Positions 58,759-64,000 of a DNA stretch of 64,000 nucleotides are shown here, one piece after another. The stretch is from an uncultured Bacteroidales bacterium. GTDB taxonomy: Bacteria; Bacteroidota; Bacteroidia; Bacteroidales; Paludibacteraceae. Made by a program: the position numbers and the translations under genes. The stretch spans positions 57,614 to 121,613 of the forward strand of contig ONTT01000001.1 of assembly GCA_900320865.1 (NCBI GenBank), given 5' to 3'. The notes under the pieces are model-generated. The model was given only the letters and a program-made list of their open reading frames with translations. It searched no databases and had not been told where the DNA came from. Position 1 is the first letter of the stretch. Each line of letters begins with the position of its first letter.

Positions 58759-60324
58759 GATAGAGTCCTCCATCGAATCGCCTACGATCTTGCGATACAA
58801 CTCCTTCGGATCGGTTGCCTTGCGAATGATCTCGTGCAGGTCTTCGATCTTCACGCGATCCTGCGCCATCGTATCGCGATAACGTACGGTTACGCAACCG
58901 TCTTTCTCTGTGTCGTGATCTACGGTGATGCAGAACGGTGTACCTACGGCGTCCTGACGACGATAACGTTTACCGATACTGTCTTTCTCATCATATGCCA
59001 CCTTGAAATCGAACTTCAACTCGTTCATGATCTCGCGTGCTTTCTCGGGCAGGCCGTCTTTCTTGACGAGCGGCATGATGCAAGCCTTCACCGGAGCCAG
59101 TACGGCCGGTAAGTGCAATACTACACGCGTGTCGCCGCCTTCGAGCGCCTGCTCTTCGTAACTCGAGCACATTACGCTCAGGAACATACGATCTACACCA
59201 ATACTGGTCTCGATCACGTACGGTGTGTAACTCTGATTCAGTTCCGGATCGAAGTATTCGATCTTCTTACCTGAATACTTCGCATGACTGCTCAGGTCGA
59301 AGTTGGTACGGCTGTGAATACCCTCTACCTCCTTGAACCCAAACGGCATCAAGAACTCGATATCGGTTGCGGCATTTGCGTAGTGCGCCAACTTATCATG
59401 GTCGTGGAAGCGGTATTTCTCGTCACCCAAGCCCAGTGCCTTATGCCATTTCAGACGGAATTGCTTCCAGTGCTCGAACCATTTCAACTCCTCACCCGGA
59501 CGAACGAAGAACTGCATCTCCATCTGCTCGAACTCGCGCATACGGAAGATGAACTGACGAGCGACAATCTCGTTACGGAATGCCTTACCGATTTGCGCAA
59601 TTCCGAACGGAATCTTCATACGGCCCGTCTTCTGCACGTTCAAGAAGTTCACGAAGATACCTTGTGCCGTTTCCGGACGAAGATAAATCTTCATTGTGCC
59701 GTCTGCCGTCGAACCCATCTCTGTCGAGAACATCAGGTTGAACTGACGTACGTCGGTCCAGTTGCGCGTGCCGCTAATCGGACAAACGATCTCCTCATCC
59801 AGGATGATCTGCTTTAACTCGTCCAGGTTGTTATCGTTCATCGCCTTGGCAAAGCGTGCATGCAGCGCCTCGCGCTTGCTCTTTAATTCTTTCACCCGTT
59901 CATTCGTTTCAACGAACATCTCCTCGTTGAAACTCTCTCCGAAACGCTTGCGGGCTTTCTCTACCTCCTTTGCGATCTTCTCGTCGTATTTAGCAATCTG
60001 ATCTTCAATCAGCACGTCTGCGCGATAGCGCTTCTTGCTGTCGCGGTTGTCGATCAACGGATCATTGAAGGCGTCTACGTGTCCCGATGCTTTCCATGTT
60101 GTCGGGTGCATGAAGATAGCCGCATCAATACCTACGATATTCTCGTGCAGCAGCGTCATGGAGTCCCACCAATAACGCTTGATGTTGTTCTTCAACTCTA
60201 CGCCATTCTGACCATAGTCATACACAGCGCCCAGACCATCGTAGATCTCACTACTCGGAAAAACAAATCCGTATTCCTTGCAATGCGCTACGATCTTCTT
60301 AAATGTTTCTTCTTGTGTTGCCAT
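58753..60324 (-). CDS. glyQS: Glycyl-tRNA synthetase, single-chain type
   Basis: A 523-residue class II aminoacyl-tRNA synthetase of the alpha-2 (eukaryote-like) type. Seen: FVFPSSEIYDGLGAVYDYG at residues 20-38, class II motif 2 region IPFGIAQIGKAFRNEI, EFEQMEMQFF, motif 3 with GVDRMFL, and the C-terminal anticodon-binding domain. No beta-subunit homologue is needed. The stop is in a heptamer repeat. Transcribed alone from a promoter divergent from glnN. Confidence 0.95.
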   Translation of the reverse strand: MATQEETFKKIVAHCKEYGFVFPSSEIYDGLGAVYDYGQNGVELKNNIKRYWWDSMTLLHENIVGIDAAIFMHPTTWKASGHVDAFNDPLIDNRDSKKRYRADVLIEDQIAKYDEKIAKEVEKARKRFGESFNEEMFVETNERVKELKSKREALHARFAKAMNDNNLDELKQIILDEEIVCPISGTRNWTDVRQFNLMFSTEMGSTADGTMKIYLRPETAQGIFVNFLNVQKTGRMKIPFGIAQIGKAFRNEIVARQFIFRMREFEQMEMQFFVRPGEELKWFEHWKQFRLKWHKALGLGDEKYRFHDHDKLAHYANAATDIEFLMPFGFKEVEGIHSRTNFDLSSHAKYSGKKIEYFDPELNQSYTPYVIETSIGVDRMFLSVMCSSYEEQALEGGDTRVVLHLPAVLAPVKACIMPLVKKDGLPEKAREIMNELKFDFKVAYDEKDSIGKRYRRQDAVGTPFCITVDHDTEKDGCVTVRYRDTMAQDRVKIEDLHEIIRKATDPKELYRKIVGDSMEDSIE

Positions 60325-60344
60325 AAAAATTATTTGCGATTTGA

Positions 60345-60365
60345 CTAATTACTAATTACTGTCTG
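60345..60365. repeat. Heptamer repeat in the glyQS leader, 3 units
   Basis: CTAATTA, CTAATTA, CTGTCTG in the leader upstream of glyQS. Of the same AT-rich group as 45259 and 53201. Confidence 0.45.
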
Positions 60366-60388
60366 ATGCCTTTGCACCAAACTGGCTG

Positions 60389-60420
60389 CAAAGGTAATGC
60401 TTTTTTTTGATATACGCAAG
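60389..60420 (-). promoter_or_regulatory. Promoter of glycyl-tRNA synthetase
   Basis: Minus strand: -33 CTTG (60417-60420) followed by CGTATATCA, a 20-nt spacer, and -7 TACCTTTG (60389-60396). The leader is about 60 nt and contains the heptamers. Confidence 0.8.
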
Positions 60421-60459
60421 GCTTTTATGGAAAAAAAATCATTCAATTTACATTTTTTA

Positions 60460-60491
60460 CTTGCATATTCCAAAATTTTGTTGTACTTTTG
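60460..60491 (+). promoter_or_regulatory. Promoter of glnN
   Basis: -33 CTTG (60460-60463) followed by CATATTCCA, a 20-nt spacer, and -7 TACTTTTG (60484-60491). It fixes the glnN start downstream: leader to ATG 60544 about 47 nt. Confidence 0.82.
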
Positions 60492-60543
60492 CCGTCGATT
60501 TTTAAATTTAATCGGATTAAAAACGAAAAACAACGTCAAAAGT

Positions 60544-62730
60544 ATGAGTAATCTTCGTTTTGAAGCGTTAAAAACTGCATTTGAACATAAAACCACGGCG
60601 GTTGAGATGCCGGAAGGTAAAGTGAAGGACTATTTCGCGCAAAATGTCTTCACGCGTGAGAAAATGAAGGAATACATCGCCCAAGAAGTGTTGGATCAGT
60701 TATTTGATGATGTGGATAATGGCCGCACGATTCATCGCGACATAGCCAATGTGGTGGCTATCGGTATTCGGAAATGGGCGATGGATCACGGAGCTACCCA
60801 TTTCACCCATTGGTTCCAACCCCTCACCGGAGGTACGGCGGAGAAACACGATGCGTTCTTCACCCTTAAGAACGGTGCATTGATGGAGGAGTTCAGTGGA
60901 GATAGCCTCTACCAGCAGGAACCGGACGCTTCGTCCTTCCCTTCGGGAGGTATCCGAAATACCTTCGAGGCACGCGGTTACTCCGCTTGGGATCCTTCGA
61001 GCCCTGTCTTCTTAATCGGTGACACGCTCTGTATCCCTACTGTCTTTGTGGCATATACCAGCGAGGCACTCGATTATAAGACGCCGCTGATTCGTTCTAC
61101 GGCTGCCCTGTGTCACGCCGCGCGCGAAGTGTGCGCGTACTTTGATAAACAGGTAAAACACGTGCACGCGAACCTCGGTTGGGAGCAGGAGTATTTCCTC
61201 GTGGATGAATCGCTCTATACGGCGCGGCCGGATCTTTTACTTACCGGACGAACACTCATGGGCCATAACAGCGCTAAGTCGCAGCAGCTCGAGGACCATT
61301 ATTTCGGGGCTATCCCTGCGCGTGTATTGGCCTTCATGCGCGAACTCGAATACGAAGCGCTCAAGGCCGGTATACCCGTTAAGACGCGTCATAACGAGGT
61401 GGCGCCTAACCAGTTTGAGATGGCGCCGATCTTCGAGGATGTCAATTTGGCCAATGACCATAACTTGCTCGTCATGTCTATCATGGAGCGTGTGGCGGAG
61501 AAACATCATTTCCGCGTGCTGCTGCATGAGAAACCCTATGCGGGTGTGAACGGAAGTGGTAAGCATTGCAACTGGTCGATGTCCACCAATACGGGTGTTA
61601 ACCTGCTTGCACCGGGTAAGAATCCGTACCAGAACCTGCAGTTTATCACTTTCCTCGTCACCGTCCTCATGGCCGTGCAACGTCATAACGGACTGCTCAA
61701 AGCCTCTATCGTCAGTGCAACCAACGAACACCGTTTGGGTGCGAACGAGGCACCTCCCGCTATCATCTCTGTTTTCCTCGGAAAACAAATCAGCGCTGTG
61801 CTCGACAAACTCGAGCATGCCAAGGCCGAAGAGGCCATTATCATCAACGCCAAGAAAGAGATGAAACTCGGCGTAGCGAATATACCCGAGATCCTGTTGG
61901 ATAATACCGATCGCAATCGCACTTCACCTTTTGCCTTTACCGGCAACCGCTTCGAGTTCCGTGCTGTCGGTTCTTCTGCGAACTGCGGAGCTGCGATGTT
62001 GGCGCTCAATGCGGCTGTGGCCGAACAACTCATGCTCTTCAAAAACGAAGTGGATGCACGTATCGAGAAAGGCGAAGCCAAGGAGCGTGTGCTCTTCGAT
62101 GTCATCAAGAAATATATTATGGCCTGCAAAGCCATACGTTTCGATGGAAACGGCTATTCTGAGGAATGGAAAGCCGAGGCTGCAAAGCGTGGTTTGGATT
62201 GCGAGACCAGTGTGCCGAAGATCATTGATAATTATGTCCTCCCGTCCTCGATTCAGATGTTTGAGACGACCGGTGTCCTCAGCGCTGCGGAACTCCATAG
62301 CCGCAGTGAAGTGAAATGGGAAACCTACGTCAAAAAACTGCAAATAGAGAGTCGTGTCATGGGAGATCTTGTGGTCAACCATGTTCTCCCTGCCGCCAAG
62401 CGCTATCAGACTATGTTGCTGCAGAATGTATTGGCTGTCAAACAGGTCTTCTCGGCGGACGAGACGGCGTCGCTCAACGCCATGGACTATAGTATCATCA
62501 AGCAGATTGAGGAACACTCGGGTGCTATTCTCGAAGGGGTAGAGCATATGACTGACGCACGCCATAAAGCCAATCGTCAACCCGATGAGCGCAGCAAAGC
62601 AATCGCTTATCATGACAACGTCCTGCCGCTCATGGCGGACATCCGTGACCATGCCGATGCCCTCGAACTCATTATCGACGATGAGATGTGGACCCTGCCT
62701 AAGTACCGCGAACTGATGTTCATTCATTAA
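60544..62730 (+). CDS. glnN: Type III glutamine synthetase (GlnN)
   Basis: A 728-residue glutamine synthetase that makes glutamine from glutamate, ammonia and ATP. Seen: AFFTLKNGALMEEFSG, FPSGGIRNTFEARGYSAWDP near residues 132-151 (type III signature), HANLGWEQEYFLVDESLY, NEVAPNQFEMAPIFE (about 283), and NGSGKHCNWSM (about 336). The frame could be extended 49 codons upstream, but that would run through the promoter; ATG 60544 (MSNLRFEALKTAF) is the start. Followed 13 bp later by an aminotransferase. Confidence 0.95.
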   Translation: MSNLRFEALKTAFEHKTTAVEMPEGKVKDYFAQNVFTREKMKEYIAQEVLDQLFDDVDNGRTIHRDIANVVAIGIRKWAMDHGATHFTHWFQPLTGGTAEKHDAFFTLKNGALMEEFSGDSLYQQEPDASSFPSGGIRNTFEARGYSAWDPSSPVFLIGDTLCIPTVFVAYTSEALDYKTPLIRSTAALCHAAREVCAYFDKQVKHVHANLGWEQEYFLVDESLYTARPDLLLTGRTLMGHNSAKSQQLEDHYFGAIPARVLAFMRELEYEALKAGIPVKTRHNEVAPNQFEMAPIFEDVNLANDHNLLVMSIMERVAEKHHFRVLLHEKPYAGVNGSGKHCNWSMSTNTGVNLLAPGKNPYQNLQFITFLVTVLMAVQRHNGLLKASIVSATNEHRLGANEAPPAIISVFLGKQISAVLDKLEHAKAEEAIIINAKKEMKLGVANIPEILLDNTDRNRTSPFAFTGNRFEFRAVGSSANCGAAMLALNAAVAEQLMLFKNEVDARIEKGEAKERVLFDVIKKYIMACKAIRFDGNGYSEEWKAEAAKRGLDCETSVPKIIDNYVLPSSIQMFETTGVLSAAELHSRSEVKWETYVKKLQIESRVMGDLVVNHVLPAAKRYQTMLLQNVLAVKQVFSADETASLNAMDYSIIKQIEEHSGAILEGVEHMTDARHKANRQPDERSKAIAYHDNVLPLMADIRDHADALELIIDDEMWTLPKYRELMFIH

Positions 62731-62743
62731 ATTGAAATCTGAA

Positions 62744-63904
62744 ATGCAGATCGCTCATAGAATACAACAGATAGCAGCCTCACAGAGTCTGACTATGGCA
62801 GCGAGAGCCGGGGAGATGAAGGCGGCAGGGATAGATGTGATCAGTATGTCGCTGGGAGAACCGGATATGGACACACCTGTACATATCCGCGAGGCAGCGA
62901 AGAAGGCTATCTCGGACGGTTGGTCGCATTATGGTGCGGTGCCAGGAATAGCCTCGTTGCGTGCCGCGATCGCCACACAGCAAAACAGCATTGCTGGAAA
63001 TCAGATTGCATGGGAAGCGAATGACGTGATGGTTTCTGTGGGCGCAAAGATGTCGATATATAATGCGATTCAGACCGCGATAAACCCGGATGACGAAGTC
63101 ATTATCCCGATGCCGAGTTGGGTGAGTTACAGTGAGATGGTTAAGTTGGCGCAAGGCAAAGTGGTGGCTGTGCATACGAAGTATGAAGACAACTATTGCA
63201 TCACCCCGGAACAACTGCGCACGGCTTTGAGCGAGAAGACACGCATGCTGATTCTTTGTTCTCCTAACAACCCTACGGGTGCCATTTACAATCGAGAGAA
63301 GTTAGAGGCGATAGTGACCGTGTTGCGTGATTATCCTAATGTAATTGTGCTCTCGGATGAGATATATGCATCTTTGTCATACGATATCTCTCCCGTGACT
63401 CTGGCGGCCTTCGAACCCTTATCAGACAGGTTGATTATCGTGAATGGCGTCAGTAAGGCATATGCTATGACGGGATACCGGATAGGGTGGCTCTTGACCA
63501 AGAACTGGCCGTTCTTAAATGCCTGTATCCGTTTGCAAGGGCAACAGTTGACGTGTCCGGCAATGGTGGCGCAGAAAGCCGCCGAAGCCGCATTGACAGG
63601 TTCGCAAACATGTATGGAAGAGATGCGAGAGGTATTTGCACAACGACGGGAACTGATCTGTCGTTTGGCAGCAGATATCCCAGGATGGAAGTTCAATAAA
63701 CCGCTGGGAGCATTCTATCTCTTCCCGGATGTGAGCGCGATAGGTTCCGGTGATGTCGTTGCAGAGATGTTAATGGAGAAAGCACATGTGGCTGTTGTGC
63801 CTGGTTCGGCATTCGGTTGCCCGGAGTGTATCCGTTTGTCGTACGCCATATCCACCGAGGAGATCGAAGAAGCCATGCGGCGAATTAAAAATGTATTCAT
63901 GTAA
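62744..63904 (+). CDS. PLP-dependent aminotransferase, aspartate type
   Basis: A 386-residue fold-type I, class I/II aminotransferase (aspartate aminotransferase I-gamma/1b group). Seen: [12 protein letters not shown] near residue 34, [20 protein letters not shown] (Asn for PLP), and the lysine motif [15 protein letters not shown] (Lys near residue 230) with ILSDEIY before it (Asp and Tyr ligands). It would interconvert aspartate/2-oxoglutarate, a sensible partner of GlnN in nitrogen assimilation. ATG 62744 is preferred to TTG 62732. The pyrG start overlaps its stop (TAATG). Confidence 0.92.
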   Translation: MQIAHRIQQIAASQSLTMAARAGEMKAAGIDVISMSLGEPDMDTPVHIREAAKKAISDGWSHYGAVPGIASLRAAIATQQNSIAGNQIAWEANDVMVSVGAKMSIYNAIQTAINPDDEVIIPMPSWVSYSEMVKLAQGKVVAVHTKYEDNYCITPEQLRTALSEKTRMLILCSPNNPTGAIYNREKLEAIVTVLRDYPNVIVLSDEIYASLSYDISPVTLAAFEPLSDRLIIVNGVSKAYAMTGYRIGWLLTKNWPFLNACIRLQGQQLTCPAMVAQKAAEAALTGSQTCMEEMREVFAQRRELICRLAADIPGWKFNKPLGAFYLFPDVSAIGSGDVVAEMLMEKAHVAVVPGSAFGCPECIRLSYAISTEEIEEAMRRIKNVFM

Positions 63905-64000
63905 TGGAAACGAAGTATATCTTTATTACCGGAGGTGTAGCTTCGTCGTTGGGTAAGGGTATCATCTCGGCATCCTTGGGTAAGTTACTCCAGGCGCGTG
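63904..64000 (+). CDS. pyrG: CTP synthase (partial, runs off the window)
   Basis: Only the first 32 codons are present. They begin [19 protein letters not shown], the diagnostic CTP synthase N-terminus with its P-loop ([10 protein letters not shown]), followed by [13 protein letters not shown]. The enzyme converts UTP, ATP and glutamine to CTP; it sits directly after the aminotransferase and glnN, a nitrogen-using neighbour. The start overlaps the previous stop (TAATG). Truncated by the window edge. Confidence 0.9.
   Translation, partial: METKYIFITGGVASSLGKGIISASLGKLLQAR

Noticed and set aside
60397-60543. 49-codon N-terminal extension of glnN
   Set aside because: It would include the -33 and -7 promoter boxes (60460-60491); the start at 60544 matches the known GlnN N-terminus.

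Overview
The window looks like chromosomal DNA of a Bacteroidales bacterium (phylum Bacteroidota), probably uncultured. Direct support: at least twelve promoters have the Bacteroidota -7 box TAnnTTTG with a YTTG box 20 nt upstream. Many exported proteins carry lipoprotein signals of the MKK..LLxxC type. The window encodes a type III glutamine synthetase, a single-chain glycyl-tRNA synthetase, Omp28-like lipoproteins, DUF4836 and DUF6029 proteins, and two proteins with a short C-terminal tail like type IX secretion (T9SS) cargo. That tail resembles those of Paludibacteraceae-type Bacteroidales, but the family assignment is a guess. I see no tRNA, rRNA, CRISPR array, insertion sequence or prophage, so this is core rather than accessory DNA.

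Layout. 1-7 kb (+): a small membrane protein, an AMP-forming acyl-CoA ligase, coaX, an outer-membrane (OM) barrel protein, a periplasmic TPR protein, lptC and fabG, closed by a bidirectional terminator. 7-10.4 kb (-): two overlapping GH13 amylase lipoproteins, divergent from 10.5-13.9 kb (+): a WalJ-like hydrolase, a GT2 polyprenol-phosphate glycosyltransferase and argS. 13.9-23.6 kb (-): an envelope cluster of a small lipoprotein, a membrane protein, a VanX-type dipeptidase, an OM barrel, a giant TamB protein fused to an Omp85 barrel, a CPA2 antiporter and murG. 23.7-23.9 kb holds a candidate noncoding RNA. 24.1-37.3 kb (+): a secreted endonuclease I, then a tightly overlapping run of AspT-like transporter, MATE exporter, RND adaptor and pump, phosphopantetheinyl transferase, dnaX, a YgiQ radical SAM protein and an M23 peptidase. 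37.3-51.7 kb (-): an HTH-like small protein, two paralogous OM barrels, apbE, a TlpA thioredoxin, a DUF6029 protein, two CxxC Omp28-like lipoproteins with a small secreted protein between them, then dnaE, folC, prmA and a Crp/Fnr regulator. 51.8-58.7 kb (+): mnmE, yicC, gmk, nadD, a DUF4836 lipoprotein and a FtsX-type ABC transporter. 58.7-64 kb: glycyl-tRNA synthetase (-), glnN, an aminotransferase and the start of pyrG (+).

Most interesting: (1) one uninterrupted 1611-codon gene that joins TamB, the periplasm-spanning lipid-transport/assembly protein, to an Omp85-family OM barrel without POTRA domains. In known TAM systems these are two proteins. (2) A dispersed family of degenerate 7-bp tandem repeats, found both inside conserved genes and at gene ends. 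(3) An extended -33 promoter box, YTTGYRTAT, shared by nearly every promoter seen. (4) A thiol-rich secretion cluster (TlpA, two CxxC lipoproteins, a CCGQC secreted protein, ApbE, DUF6029) that runs by overlap into dnaE. (5) A structured 220-nt noncoding RNA candidate.
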